Shown here one piece after another: positions 44,935 through 54,209 of a stretch of 64,000 nucleotides of DNA. Position 1 is the stretch's first letter; every line of letters begins with the position of its first letter. The notes beneath the pieces were generated by a model. The model saw only the letters and a program-made list of their open reading frames with translations. It made no database searches and had not been told where the DNA came from. This DNA is from Maritimibacter sp. (GTDB lineage Bacteria > Pseudomonadota > Alphaproteobacteria > Rhodobacterales > Rhodobacteraceae): positions 1,860,001 through 1,924,000 of the forward strand of contig CP051232.1 in NCBI GenBank assembly GCA_017792445.1, written 5' to 3'. The translations under genes were made by a program, and so were the position numbers.

Positions 44935-47375
44935 GGCAGTATTGGTGGGTCATCCTGCTTGCGCTTCTGGCGTTGCCGGCATCGGCGCAGTCCTATCGCG
45001 TCGAGTCCGGGGAGCACCCGGGCTACACGCGGCTGGCGATCCTGTTCGGCGAACTGCCAGAGTGGCAAACCGGCCGGGTTGCGGGTGGCTATCAGGTTCG
45101 GACTGACCTGACGGATGCCAGCTTTCGCTTGCGGGACGTGTTCAACCGCATTCCCCGAACGCGCGTGCAAGATGTCCGCGACCTGTCCGGCGGTCGGCTT
45201 GCCATCATGTCAGAGTGTGACTGTCATCTCGATGTTTTCGAGTACAACGGCAACCTGGTTATCGACATCCGGGACGGCCCCGCGCCTGCGGGTTCTGCAT
45301 TCAATCGACCGTTTCAGCTAGACGAGCCGGTCGAACCCGCCGCAAGTGGGCCGCCACTGGTGCGGACGGCAGAGACACCGCACCGCACACGCCCCGACAT
45401 GTCGGAGTTCGTGCCCGATCTCGTCTCGCCCGATGCCTTCGTGACCGGTCGGTCAAGGTCGCTGTTTGCCTGGCAAGAAGAGCTTGCATTCGATCTTGGC
45501 GAGGCGCCCGCCAACTCAGCCGCGGTACCGCTGCCAGAACAAGACGCGATGGACGGAGAGTTGCTTTCGGAGACCGGAGATCTGGCAGGCCGGCTGGAGG
45601 CTTTGCAAACGGAACTGATCTCTCAGATCAGCCGCGCGGCAGGTCAGGGTGTCGTGGACCCGGATGCGACCCGTATCGAGGCGGCGCTGGAACGGGCGCG
45701 GGCCGCTGCGGACCCGCCGGAGCTTACGGATCCGCCGAAGCCGGAGTCTTCTGACCCGGAGCCCGAGCCGGTGGAAACGTCTTCCGAGACCCCGCCGATG
45801 GACCCGAGCGTCGCACTGGAAGACCGTGACAACATCAGGATCGAGACTTCGGTCGACCGAGGGCGCGGCAATCTGCGCGAGGTGCTGCCATTGACGGAAG
45901 AAGGCACCCATTGCATCGCGGACGACCGGCTGGACATCACGAACTGGGGTATCTCCCCTGAATCCGGCGCCGACCTGTCCGGGTATCGCAGCCGAATAGT
46001 CGGGGAGTTCGATGCTGCCGACGCCGACAGCATCGCGGCGTTGGCGCGGAACTACTTGTTTCTGACGTTTGGCCAAGAGGCGCGGGTATTGATCCACGCG
46101 TTCGAGATTCCGGTCGAGGACACCGCTATTTACGAAGCGATGTCGCATGTGATGGACGACGGTTACGCGCCGCCGGGGGGGCCTTTCGACGACCAGCTTT
46201 CCTGTCGCAACAGGTCGTCGCTATGGGCGGCGCTGTCCCGGCCCCATCTGCGCCCGACGGACCGGATCGCGACGCCTTCGGTCCTCGCGGCGTTCTCAGA
46301 GCTTCCGCTGCATTTGCGCCGTCACCTTGGGCCGTTTCTGGTGGCACGCTTCCTTGAGGCCGGTGACGAACAGGCGGCCATGTCGGTCAGGGATGCGGTG
46401 GCCCGGGCGCCGGGCGACCATGGCGACGGCTTCCGTATGATCGAGGCCGACATCGCTCTGGACGCCGGCGAAGTCGGCGTGGCCGAGGCGCATTTCGACA
46501 ACGTTGTGATGGCCGACGGCCCGCTTGCGCCCGAAGCGCTGGTCAAGCTGATCGATACGTTGATTGCCAATGGCGAACCGGTTCCGGACTCCGACCGCGA
46601 CAACGCGGCGGCGTTGGCTTTTTCGCACCGGGGCAATCCGATTGGGGCCGAGCTGATGCGGGTGTATCTGCGGGCGCTTGCCCATGGCGGCCGCATTACC
46701 GAGGCGCTTACCGGTCTGGAAGATCAGCGCGAACTCTTCAACGAGGCCGTACATCAGGCGTTGAAGCTGGAGGTTCTGTCGCTTGCTGCGTCCGATGCGG
46801 CGCAGGATCTGTTCCTGAGGACGGTTCTGCCCGGCCCGCTGGACCTTGGGCCCGGCCCGCAGGCCGACGCCGTGCGGCGGACAGTTGCGGAGCGGTTGAT
46901 CGCCCTGGGCCTGACCGAAGCCGCGCGGGCGCAGATGTCCGCGGATCTTTCGATCCCGACGCCGGAGGACAGGATGCTGTATGCAAGGGCCTATCTGGCG
47001 GAACAGAGACCGGATCTTGTGTTCGGCTATGTTGCCGGGCTGGACACGCCTGCCGCCGCCGCGCTTCGGGCGCGGGCGCATGAGATGGCCGGAGAGTTCG
47101 AGGCCGCGGGCCGCATTTACGCCGAGCTTGGCGACGCCCAGGCGCAGTCGCGCGCCCTTTGGCGGGCAGAAAACTGGGACGCGGCCCGCAGTCTGACGGA
47201 TGGGGCAGAGCGCGCCGCCGCAGAGCTGGCCAGCGCCACAGCGCCCGATGCGGACGATCCGTCCCCCGAGGCAGACGGCATGCTTTCAACCTCGCGCAGC
47301 CTGCTGGACACCAGCCGGGAAACCCGGCGAATCCTCGATGCACTGCTGTCTGAAAGCGCGCCCGCGGGCGGTTGA
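44931..47375 (+). CDS. 814-residue periplasmic repeat protein linked to motA (MotC-like role?)
   Basis: A large secreted protein of uncertain family. The signal peptide is about 1-20 (WWVILLALLALPASAQ). Residues 20-115 form a beta-rich domain (GYTRLAILFGELPEWQTGRV, RLRDVFNRIPRTRVQDV) with a CDCH motif and ending in VIDIRDG, like AMIN-type cell-wall-binding domains. A low-complexity Pro/Glu linker follows (about 120-310), and the last 450 residues are helical, TPR-like (AHEMAGEFEAAGRIYAELGD). It overlaps motA by ATGA and precedes a lytic transglycosylase, so it probably acts at the cell wall around the stator, perhaps like rhizobial MotC. Confidence 0.75.
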   Translation: MRQYWWVILLALLALPASAQSYRVESGEHPGYTRLAILFGELPEWQTGRVAGGYQVRTDLTDASFRLRDVFNRIPRTRVQDVRDLSGGRLAIMSECDCHLDVFEYNGNLVIDIRDGPAPAGSAFNRPFQLDEPVEPAASGPPLVRTAETPHRTRPDMSEFVPDLVSPDAFVTGRSRSLFAWQEELAFDLGEAPANSAAVPLPEQDAMDGELLSETGDLAGRLEALQTELISQISRAAGQGVVDPDATRIEAALERARAAADPPELTDPPKPESSDPEPEPVETSSETPPMDPSVALEDRDNIRIETSVDRGRGNLREVLPLTEEGTHCIADDRLDITNWGISPESGADLSGYRSRIVGEFDAADADSIAALARNYLFLTFGQEARVLIHAFEIPVEDTAIYEAMSHVMDDGYAPPGGPFDDQLSCRNRSSLWAALSRPHLRPTDRIATPSVLAAFSELPLHLRRHLGPFLVARFLEAGDEQAAMSVRDAVARAPGDHGDGFRMIEADIALDAGEVGVAEAHFDNVVMADGPLAPEALVKLIDTLIANGEPVPDSDRDNAAALAFSHRGNPIGAELMRVYLRALAHGGRITEALTGLEDQRELFNEAVHQALKLEVLSLAASDAAQDLFLRTVLPGPLDLGPGPQADAVRRTVAERLIALGLTEAARAQMSADLSIPTPEDRMLYARAYLAEQRPDLVFGYVAGLDTPAAAALRARAHEMAGEFEAAGRIYAELGDAQAQSRALWRAENWDAARSLTDGAERAAAELASATAPDADDPSPEADGMLSTSRSLLDTSRETRRILDALLSESAPAGG

Positions 47376-47452
47376 TCCGCTGCCGGTTACGCTTTGTTCA
47401 GGCGACTCGGCGTATTCTTCCCCTGGGCCAGAATGGCAGCAGGGGCTTGGCG

Positions 47453-48181
47453 ATGCGACGGAAGGTCTACCGATTTCCCGCAAGGACTGCGTGGCTTCTT
47501 GGTTTGTCGTGGTCTGTCTTCTTTGGGCTTCCGATTTTCGGTCAGTCTGGAATTGCGCGCCCGATGCCAGACCTGTGCGAGGAAGCTGCCGCCGTGGCCG
47601 CGTCTGAGACCGGGGTGCCGGTCGATGTGTTGCGCGCGATCGCCCTCACGGAAAGCGGCCGCTCGCAGGAGGGTCGGCTGCGGCCATGGCCTTGGACAGT
47701 CAACATGGAGGGTGTCGGCAAATGGTTCGACAGCCTGCCCGCCGCGCTCGCCTTCGTCGACCTGCATGTCACAGCCGGCGCGCGGAGTTTTGATCTTGGC
47801 TGCTTCCAGATCAACCATCGCTGGCACGGGCATGCTTTTGCTTCGGTGCGGGAGATGTTCGATCCGGTCGCCAACGCCCGATATGCCGCCGGCTTTCTGG
47901 CCGACCTGCATCGCGAGCTTGGCGACTGGAGCCTTGCCGCCGGGGCGTACCATTCGCGCACGCCGGCACTGGCCCAGCGGTATCGCGACCGATTCGACAC
48001 GATACGCGCCGATCTTGCGATGTCCGACCCCGGCCGGCCGCCTGAAATTCCGGCGCCTGCCGCGTCCCGTACAGATACGGTGAATACTTACCCGTTGCTG
48101 GTCAGCGATGCGGGTGGCCAGACCCTTGGGTCGCTGGTGCCGCTGGCGGCGTCCAGACCCGGCCTTTTCGCGCGGGAATGA
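47453..48181 (+). CDS. Lytic transglycosylase, flagellar SltF-like
   Basis: A 242-residue periplasmic muramidase-like enzyme. A signal segment is seen at about 10-35; the SLT fold begins with VDVLRAIALTESGR, containing the catalytic glutamate, followed by RSFDLGCFQINHRWHG and NARYAAGFLADLHRELGDWSLAAGAYHS. It should open peptidoglycan so the rod can pass. Rhodobacter uses a dedicated flagellar SltF of this kind; the position between the motA block and flhA agrees. ATG at 47453 is preceded by AGGGGCTTGGCG. Confidence 0.88.
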   Translation: MRRKVYRFPARTAWLLGLSWSVFFGLPIFGQSGIARPMPDLCEEAAAVAASETGVPVDVLRAIALTESGRSQEGRLRPWPWTVNMEGVGKWFDSLPAALAFVDLHVTAGARSFDLGCFQINHRWHGHAFASVREMFDPVANARYAAGFLADLHRELGDWSLAAGAYHSRTPALAQRYRDRFDTIRADLAMSDPGRPPEIPAPAASRTDTVNTYPLLVSDAGGQTLGSLVPLAASRPGLFARE

Positions 48182-48185
48182 CACG

Positions 48186-50273
48186 GTGCCTTTGAAGCTC
48201 GACGCCCTTTTCCAGCCCACGATCCTGCTGGCGCTGGCCCTGATGGCGGTCATCGTCATGATGATCCTGCCAATGCCGGCGTGGGTTCTGGACATCGGCC
48301 TTGCCGCGTCCTTCGCACTGGCGATCCTTATATTCACGGTGACGTTGTTCATCGAGCGCCCGCTGGATTTCTCGGTCTTCCCGACGGTGCTGCTGGCCTC
48401 GTTGATGCTGCGCCTGTCGTTGAACGTATCGTCGACCAAGCTGATCATCGGCGAGGGGCACACCGGCACGCGCGCGGCAGGCGACGTGATCGAAGGCTTC
48501 GCGATGTTCGTGATGGGCGGCAGCGTGTTCCTTGGCCTTGTCGTGTTCGGCGTGCTGCTGATCGTGAACTTCATCGTAATCACCAAGGGCGCCGCGCGGA
48601 TGGCCGAGGTCGGGGCCCGGTTCGCGCTGGACGGAATGCCGGGCAAGCAGCTTGCCATCGATAGCGACATGTCCGCCGGCGCGATCGATCACGCCGAGGC
48701 GAAGGCACGCCGCGAGCGCGAGCAACAGGAAACCACCTTTTTTGGCTCGCTGGACGGCGCGTCGAAATTCGTGAAGGGCGACGCGGTGGCGGGTCTTTTG
48801 ATCACGCTGCTGAACCTTGTCATGGGGCTGGTGATCGGCACCGCGCTGCACGGAATGCCGCTGGGTGAAGCATTTGAAACTTATGCTATTCTCACCGTCG
48901 GCGACGGGCTGGTATCGCAGATCCCGGCGGTCGTGATCTCGATCGCGTCGGCGCTGTTGCTGGCTCGGGGCGGGCTGGCCGGATCGACCGACCTTGCCTT
49001 GTTCAGCCAGATCGGGCGCCACCCCGCCGCGCTGGCGACCGTCGCGGTGCTGATGGCGATGTTCGCACTGGTGCCCGGCCTGCCGTTCGTGCCGTTTCTC
49101 TGCGGGGCGCTGGCGTTGGGGCTGGCCGCGTGGTTCGGAGCGCGCGTGGCCGCCCGGAATGCGGCGGAAGAGGCGCGCGTCGTGCCGGATGCGGCGCAGG
49201 ACCAGCCCCGGACGTCGCTGGGCGACATGCTGGATCTGGACGACATCCATGTGGAATTCGCGCCCGACCTCGTCGCGATGGTGCTGGATCCGGCCACCGG
49301 TCTGGACGCGCGGATCGCCAACATGCGGATGCATGTCGCGACTGTCTATGGCCTGATCCTGCCCGAGATACGGCTGACCGACGAAGCCGCGCTGCCGCAC
49401 GGCACCTATGTCGTGAAAATCCAGGGGGTCGAGCAGGCGCGCGACCGCCTGATGCCGGACAAGGTGCTGGCGATCGTGCCGGGCGAACCGGGTGATCTGC
49501 CGCCGGGAGACGACGTGAAAGAACCGGTCTATGGCGCGCCCGCGCGCTGGATCGGCGCGACCGAGCGCGAGCAGGCGGCGCTGGCCGGCACGACCATCGT
49601 GACCCCGACAGAGGTGCTGGCGACGCACCTGCTTGAGGTGATGAAACGCAATTTCTCGCGGCTTCTCGGACACAAGGCGCTGCGCCGGCTGTTGGATGAA
49701 TTCGTCAACCTGAGCGACCCAAAGCGCGCGGACGCAAACCGCCGCCTGTTGGACGAGATGGTGCCGGACAAGGTGCCGATGGACCTGCTGCTGTCAGTGC
49801 TTCGGTTGCTGCTGGAGGAACGGGTGTCGATCCGGAACCTGCCGCTGATCCTCGAAAGCATCTCGGAAGCGCGGGGCGCGCAGGCGACGCCCGAGTCGAT
49901 CTGCGAACACGTCCGGCAAAGGCTGGGATTCCAGTTGGTTGCCGACCTCAAGCGCGATGACGGGACGCTGCCGCTGGTTCAACTGGCGCCGGAATGGGAG
50001 GAGCGGTTCGCCTCGCACCAGCTCGACGGTGACTATGGTCACCACGACGTCGCGCTGCCGCCCGAGGATTTCAACCGGCTGGCCAATGCGGTGGCCGACA
50101 GGTTGGCGAAGGCGGGCGAATCCGGCATTTACCCCGCGCTGGTCACATCGCGCCGGCGCCGGCGGTTTCTGCGAACGGTGCTTAGCGCGAAGGGCATCAT
50201 GAACCCCGTGTTTTCTTTCGAGGAAATCGGCACCGATGCGCGGCCGTCGCTGGTAGGCATGGTGCCGGCATGA
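48186..50273 (+). CDS. flhA: Flagellar type III export protein FlhA
   Basis: A 695-residue export-gate protein. The first 320 residues hold eight predicted spans with the family signature LRLSLNVSSTKLIIGEGHTG and ITKGAARMAEVGARFALDGM; the remainder is the cytoplasmic ring that docks chaperone-substrate complexes (VDIVLPEI-like region, VMKRNFSRLLGHKALRRLLD, RLGFQLVADLKRDDG). The start is a GTG at 48186, 4 bases after the previous stop; no ATG fits. It uses proton motive force to drive export. ATGA overlap with fliR. Confidence 0.95.
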   Translation: MPLKLDALFQPTILLALALMAVIVMMILPMPAWVLDIGLAASFALAILIFTVTLFIERPLDFSVFPTVLLASLMLRLSLNVSSTKLIIGEGHTGTRAAGDVIEGFAMFVMGGSVFLGLVVFGVLLIVNFIVITKGAARMAEVGARFALDGMPGKQLAIDSDMSAGAIDHAEAKARREREQQETTFFGSLDGASKFVKGDAVAGLLITLLNLVMGLVIGTALHGMPLGEAFETYAILTVGDGLVSQIPAVVISIASALLLARGGLAGSTDLALFSQIGRHPAALATVAVLMAMFALVPGLPFVPFLCGALALGLAAWFGARVAARNAAEEARVVPDAAQDQPRTSLGDMLDLDDIHVEFAPDLVAMVLDPATGLDARIANMRMHVATVYGLILPEIRLTDEAALPHGTYVVKIQGVEQARDRLMPDKVLAIVPGEPGDLPPGDDVKEPVYGAPARWIGATEREQAALAGTTIVTPTEVLATHLLEVMKRNFSRLLGHKALRRLLDEFVNLSDPKRADANRRLLDEMVPDKVPMDLLLSVLRLLLEERVSIRNLPLILESISEARGAQATPESICEHVRQRLGFQLVADLKRDDGTLPLVQLAPEWEERFASHQLDGDYGHHDVALPPEDFNRLANAVADRLAKAGESGIYPALVTSRRRRRFLRTVLSAKGIMNPVFSFEEIGTDARPSLVGMVPA

Positions 50274-51058
50274 ATGGTGCGCTGTCCGGCCCCCTCGCCG
50301 AACTTCTGGTCGCTGGCAACACGGTGCTGGCCGCGGGGTTCGTCGTCTTCCTGCGGGTCGGCGCGGTGATGGCGACGCTTCCCGCCTTCGGCGAGCATTC
50401 GGTGCCGCAACGGGTTCGCCTGCTGCTGACGCTGGCTTTCACGCTTGTGGTCTTGCCCGCGGTCGCGGACGACGTGTTGGCGATGCTGGCCGGGCGTCCG
50501 CCGCCGCTGCCCGTGCTGCTGGCAGAGGTCGCGTCGGGACTGGCGCTGGGCATGACGTTGCGGCTGTTCGTGGCGGTGCTGCAAACGGCCGGGTCGATCG
50601 CGGCACAGTCGACCTCGCTGGCACAGATCCTTGGCAGCGCCGGGGTCGAACCGATGCCCGCGATGGGTCACCTGATGGTCGTGTCCGGACTGGCGGTGGC
50701 GGTCATGTCAGGCCTGCACCTGCGGGTGGCCGAAGCGCTGATCGGGTCCTACGCGTTGTTTCCGCCCGGCATATTTCCGTCGCCCGCCGCCCTGTCGGAA
50801 TGGGGCATCGCCCGTGTCGCAGAGACCTTCCGCTTTGCCTTCTCGCTGGCCGCGCCGTTCGTCATCGCGTCGTTCATCTACAATCTGGCGCTGGGCGTCA
50901 TCAACAAGGCGATGCCGCAGTTGATGGTCGCTTTCGTCGGCGCCCCGGCGATCACCGCGGGCGGGCTTTTGTTGTTGCTGTTGACGTTGCCGATCATCTT
51001 GCCGCTGTGGAACCGTTCTTTCGCCGGGTTCCTTGCCAACCCCTTTGGCGGACCATGA
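50270..51058 (+). CDS. fliR: Flagellar type III export protein FliR
   Basis: A 262-residue inner-membrane protein with about six spans, forming the export gate with FliP and FliQ. Typical stretches are FLRVGAVMATLPAFGEHSVP, LGMTLRLFVAVLQTAGSIAA and VIASFIYNLALGVINKAMPQ, close to the C-terminal signature. ATGA overlaps at both ends (flhA and flhB) mark tight coupling. Confidence 0.94.
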   Translation: MNGALSGPLAELLVAGNTVLAAGFVVFLRVGAVMATLPAFGEHSVPQRVRLLLTLAFTLVVLPAVADDVLAMLAGRPPPLPVLLAEVASGLALGMTLRLFVAVLQTAGSIAAQSTSLAQILGSAGVEPMPAMGHLMVVSGLAVAVMSGLHLRVAEALIGSYALFPPGIFPSPAALSEWGIARVAETFRFAFSLAAPFVIASFIYNLALGVINKAMPQLMVAFVGAPAITAGGLLLLLLTLPIILPLWNRSFAGFLANPFGGP

Positions 51059-52161
51059 GCGGGGATCCGGACGAAAGCGGCGAGAAGTCCCACGAACCGT
51101 CGCAAAAAAAGCTCGACGATGCGCGCCGCCGGGGTGAGGTGCCGAAGTCCACGGACCTGACGACCGCGGCGGGCTATGCCGGGCTGTTGCTGGTGATGAT
51201 CGCCTTCGGCAGCGCGACACTGTCCGCCGGCGGCACGGCTCTGGCTGCGTTGGTCGGGCAGGCCGACAGGCTGTCCGGCTTGTGGTTCACCGACTCGGCG
51301 ACGCCGCTGGCGCTGGGCCTGGCGGGGCGGATCGTTCTGCCGCTGTCGGTCTGGCTGGGGGTTCCGGCGGTGGCCGTTCTTATCGCCCTGATCGCCCAGC
51401 GCGGCATCGTCTTCGCGCCGGAACGGGTGCAACCGAAAATCAGCCGGATCTCGATCCTGTCGAATGCCAAGAACAAATTCGGCCGTGGCGGCCTGTTCGA
51501 GTTTGCCAAAAGCGCGGTGAAACTGACGATCTATTCGACCGTGCTCGGGGTTTTCCTTGCACGGCAAATGCCCGAGATCGTCACCACCTCGATGCTCGAC
51601 CCGGCTGGCGCCCTGATGCGGCTGGGGCGGCTGGCGGTCGGGTTCATGGCCATCGTGCTGGTGATCGCCGCGGCGATCGGCGTGGTCGACCTGCTGTGGC
51701 AGCATCAGGAACACATCCGGAAAAACATGATGTCCCGCAAAGAGTTGATGGACGAGCACAAGCAGACCGAAGGCGATCCGCACGTCAAGCAGCAGCGACG
51801 GCAGCGGGCGCAGGACATCGCGATGAACTCGATGCTTGCGGATGTGCCCGACGCCGACGTGGTGGTGGTGAACCCGACCCACTTTGCCGTCGCCCTGAAA
51901 TGGAGCCGCAAGCCCGGCGCGGCCCCGGTCTGTGTTGCGAAGGGCGTGGACGAGATCGCGGCGCGCATCCGCGAGGCTGCGGCAGAGGCCGGCGTGCCGG
52001 TCCACCGTGACCCGGCAACCGCGCGCGCGCTGCATGCGACGGTCGGGATCGGGGAAGAAGTCCGGCCCGAACACTACAAGGCGGTCGCCGCCGCCATCCG
52101 CTTTGCCGAGAAGATGCGTCTGCGGGCGCGGGGGCAAGGCGGGGTAGAGCTTCGCCGATGA
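51055..52161 (+). CDS. flhB: Flagellar export substrate-specificity switch protein FlhB
   Basis: A 368-residue export protein with four spans (about 35-215) and a cytoplasmic domain carrying the self-cleaving NPTH motif in VVVVNPTHFAVALKW. The N-terminus KSHEPSQKKLDDARRRGEVP is the family lead. Cleavage between Asn and Pro switches export from rod/hook to filament proteins, with FliK as ruler. Overlaps fliR and the next gene by ATGA. Confidence 0.96.
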   Translation: MSGDPDESGEKSHEPSQKKLDDARRRGEVPKSTDLTTAAGYAGLLLVMIAFGSATLSAGGTALAALVGQADRLSGLWFTDSATPLALGLAGRIVLPLSVWLGVPAVAVLIALIAQRGIVFAPERVQPKISRISILSNAKNKFGRGGLFEFAKSAVKLTIYSTVLGVFLARQMPEIVTTSMLDPAGALMRLGRLAVGFMAIVLVIAAAIGVVDLLWQHQEHIRKNMMSRKELMDEHKQTEGDPHVKQQRRQRAQDIAMNSMLADVPDADVVVVNPTHFAVALKWSRKPGAAPVCVAKGVDEIAARIREAAAEAGVPVHRDPATARALHATVGIGEEVRPEHYKAVAAAIRFAEKMRLRARGQGGVELRR

Positions 52162-52514
52162 ACCGCGACCGGCTAGCGCAGTTGCAACAGCTTGCCGCGA
52201 TGATCCGCGACCGCGAGCTTCACCGGCTGGCGGAGCTGGCGGCGAAACGGCACTTTGCCGAGGCGCAGGTGAAAGGCAACCGCAAGGATCGTTTGCGGAC
52301 GTTGTCCTCGGCCGCCGCCGACCCGGCGCATATCGCGGGCGCGGATGGGCCGTGGTTGCGTTGGAATGCGAAGCGACAGCGGGATTTGGGTTCCGATGCC
52401 GCGCGGGCGGCGGCGGATGCGGAAGCGCAGATCGTCAACGCCCGCCGGGCCTTCGGACGGGCCGAGGCGCTGGGGAGGCTGGCGACGCGGGGTCGCGGCG
52501 GCGGAAAGACCTAG
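52158..52514 (+). CDS. Small helical protein, FliJ-like candidate
   Basis: A 118-residue basic, almost fully helical protein (LAQLQQLAAMIRDRELHRLA, AARAAADAEAQIVNARRAFG). It overlaps flhB by ATGA and is the last gene of the export operon. FliJ, the coiled-coil stalk of the export ATPase, is otherwise absent from the window, and this protein has its general size and character. Sequence evidence is weak because such coiled coils drift quickly. Confidence 0.6.
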   Translation: MNRDRLAQLQQLAAMIRDRELHRLAELAAKRHFAEAQVKGNRKDRLRTLSSAAADPAHIAGADGPWLRWNAKRQRDLGSDAARAAADAEAQIVNARRAFGRAEALGRLATRGRGGGKT

Positions 52515-52523
52515 GCCTCCCGG

Positions 52524-53033
52524 TCAGGCATCCTGCCGCACGATGTCCAGGATCAGCACGTCCGACGCGGTCGGTCCGACCGTCTTCTGCGCCACTTCGC
52601 GCAGGGCGCGCCGCAGAACATCCATTTGGCTGCTGTTGGTAAATGCGCCGTCGAACCCGCCGGCGTTCGCGTGGTCGAACATCACGCGCAGGAACGCATC
52701 GCGCAGCTTTGGCTCGCGTTCGTAGATCATCTCTGACTGGCCTGTCGGAACCTCGATGCTCAGCGACAGCACGACCAGCGAGCTGACGCGGCCCTCCTGA
52801 ACCACCGGCACGACGAACTGGTTGTTCAGTTTGACGTAGTCATAGGCCGGCTCTTCCTCTGGTTCGGCGTCTTCGTCGTGGTCTTCCTCGGCATGCGGCG
52901 CGTTGGGGTCCTCCATCTCGCCGCAGGGGTTGTCCAGCGCGGTGTCCTCGGGCGGCGGTCGCAGGACGATGCCCGCGCCGATGCCGCCGCCAAGCCCGAC
53001 AAGGGCAAGGATGATCGGGATGAGCTTGCCCAT
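52524..53033 (-). CDS. fliL: FliL-type flagellar protein, second paralogue
   Basis: A 169-residue bitopic protein: span at about 4-22 (LIPIILALVGLGGGIGAGIV), an acidic linker (EEDHDEDAEPEEEP) and a FliL domain with VKLNNQFVVPVVQEGRVSSL and YEREPKLRDAFLRVMFDHA. It is clearly diverged from the FliL at 42313 and closes the flgB-to-flgH operon. Two FliL proteins with different linkers may associate with different stator states. It converges with the fliJ-like gene. Confidence 0.88.
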   Translation of the reverse strand: MGKLIPIILALVGLGGGIGAGIVLRPPPEDTALDNPCGEMEDPNAPHAEEDHDEDAEPEEEPAYDYVKLNNQFVVPVVQEGRVSSLVVLSLSIEVPTGQSEMIYEREPKLRDAFLRVMFDHANAGGFDGAFTNSSQMDVLRRALREVAQKTVGPTASDVLILDIVRQDA

Positions 53034-53045
53034 GAACGCGCCTCC

Positions 53046-53765
53046 TTAGAACGGCAGGACGATGTCGGCGATCTGCTGGCCCCACCGCGGCTGTTGCACG
53101 TCGGTGATCTGGCCGCGACCGCCATAGGAAATGCGGGCCGATGCGATCTTGTCGTAGGTGATCTCGTTTTGGCGCGAGATGTCCTGTGGGCGGACGTAGC
53201 CGGTAACCAGCAGCTCGCGCAGTTCAAAGTTCACCCGCACCTCTTGGCCGCCGACGATCTGAAGGATGCCGTTCGGCAGAACGCCGGTGACCGTTGCCGC
53301 GACCCTTAGCGTCAGCTTCTCGTTGCGGCGCACCGACCCGTCGCCCGAGGACGAACTGGAACTGTCGGCCGAGACCGCGTTGCCAAGGGTCGCACCGTCG
53401 GGCAGTTGCGGGTCGATACGCTGCGGGATGCCGAACAGTTCGGCGATGCCCATGCTTTCGGACCCGCTGCGCGACCGGGCGGTGGAGTTCGAGATTTCCG
53501 CGCTGTCATCGATTTCGATCACGACGGTCAGAATGTCGCCCTGGGTCATCGCGCGACGGTCGCCCAACAGAGACGTGCGCCCGCCGTTCCACAGCGACGA
53601 CGGGTCGATGGGGCGTTCGGGTTCAAGCGAAACGGGCAGGGGCCGGGTCACCATCGCGTAATACTCGTCGGTGTCCATCATCGGTGTGAAGTCGGGTGCA
53701 CGGCCGACGTCATCGATGCGCCCGCAGGCTGCGACAAGGAACAGGACGATAAGGCAAGCTCGCAT
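53046..53765 (-). CDS. flgH: Flagellar L-ring lipoprotein FlgH
   Basis: A 239-residue outer-membrane lipoprotein. The lipobox LVAAC places the acylated cysteine at residue 14. The family stretches are SLWNGGRTSLLGDRRAMTQG, GDILTVVIEIDDSAEISN and VTGVLPNGILQIVGGQEVRV, then DISRQNEITYDKIASARISY. It forms the L ring through which the rod passes. It lies 15 bases after flgA and 12 bases before the second fliL. Confidence 0.95.
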   Translation of the reverse strand: MRACLIVLFLVAACGRIDDVGRAPDFTPMMDTDEYYAMVTRPLPVSLEPERPIDPSSLWNGGRTSLLGDRRAMTQGDILTVVIEIDDSAEISNSTARSRSGSESMGIAELFGIPQRIDPQLPDGATLGNAVSADSSSSSSGDGSVRRNEKLTLRVAATVTGVLPNGILQIVGGQEVRVNFELRELLVTGYVRPQDISRQNEITYDKIASARISYGGRGQITDVQQPRWGQQIADIVLPF

Positions 53766-53780
53766 GGGATGGGTCCGTTG

Positions 53781-54209
53781 CTAACCGGGAAACTCGGTGC
53801 CGCCGACCGACACCGTGCCGTCGGCGCGGACGATGCCGGTGACGGTCGTGCGCGAGGCAAGGTTCATCACTCGCACCGCGTCGCCCACGCCGGCCCGCGC
53901 CATCGCCCGCGCCTCGGCGGCAATGGTCAGCGGGCCGCTGCGGTAGATCAGGGTGACGATCTGGTTGCGTTCGATGATTGCCGGCGGGCCGATATCGCCC
54001 GGACGGATCGGGCGGCCGGAATACAGCATCACCCGCGCCTCCAGACCGACCGCTTCCGCCGCAAGCGACAGGGTGCCCGGGATCGACTTGTCGATCACGG
54101 TGACATCCGCCGGCGTGATGATCGCCTGCGCCCGGATAGTCCGCGCGGCAACGACGGTTTCGGCCGCGGCAGGCCATGCAAGAAACAGCAGGAGCGGGGC
54201 CAGCCGCAT
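53781..54209 (-). CDS. flgA: Flagellar P-ring assembly chaperone FlgA
   Basis: A 142-residue periplasmic protein, short for FlgA but with the C-terminal SAF-type chaperone domain: RTIRAQAIITPADVTVIDKS, YSGRPIRPGDIGPPAIIERN and NLASRTTVTGIVRADGTVSV. A signal peptide is visible (LAPLLLFLAWPAAA). It escorts FlgI to the P ring. TGATG overlap with flgG. Confidence 0.92.
   Translation of the reverse strand: MRLAPLLLFLAWPAAAETVVAARTIRAQAIITPADVTVIDKSIPGTLSLAAEAVGLEARVMLYSGRPIRPGDIGPPAIIERNQIVTLIYRSGPLTIAAEARAMARAGVGDAVRVMNLASRTTVTGIVRADGTVSVGGTEFPG

Noticed and set aside
48102-49673. 523-codon minus-strand frame opposite flhA
   Set aside because: Antisense shadow of flhA with no motif and very high His/Arg/Gln content.
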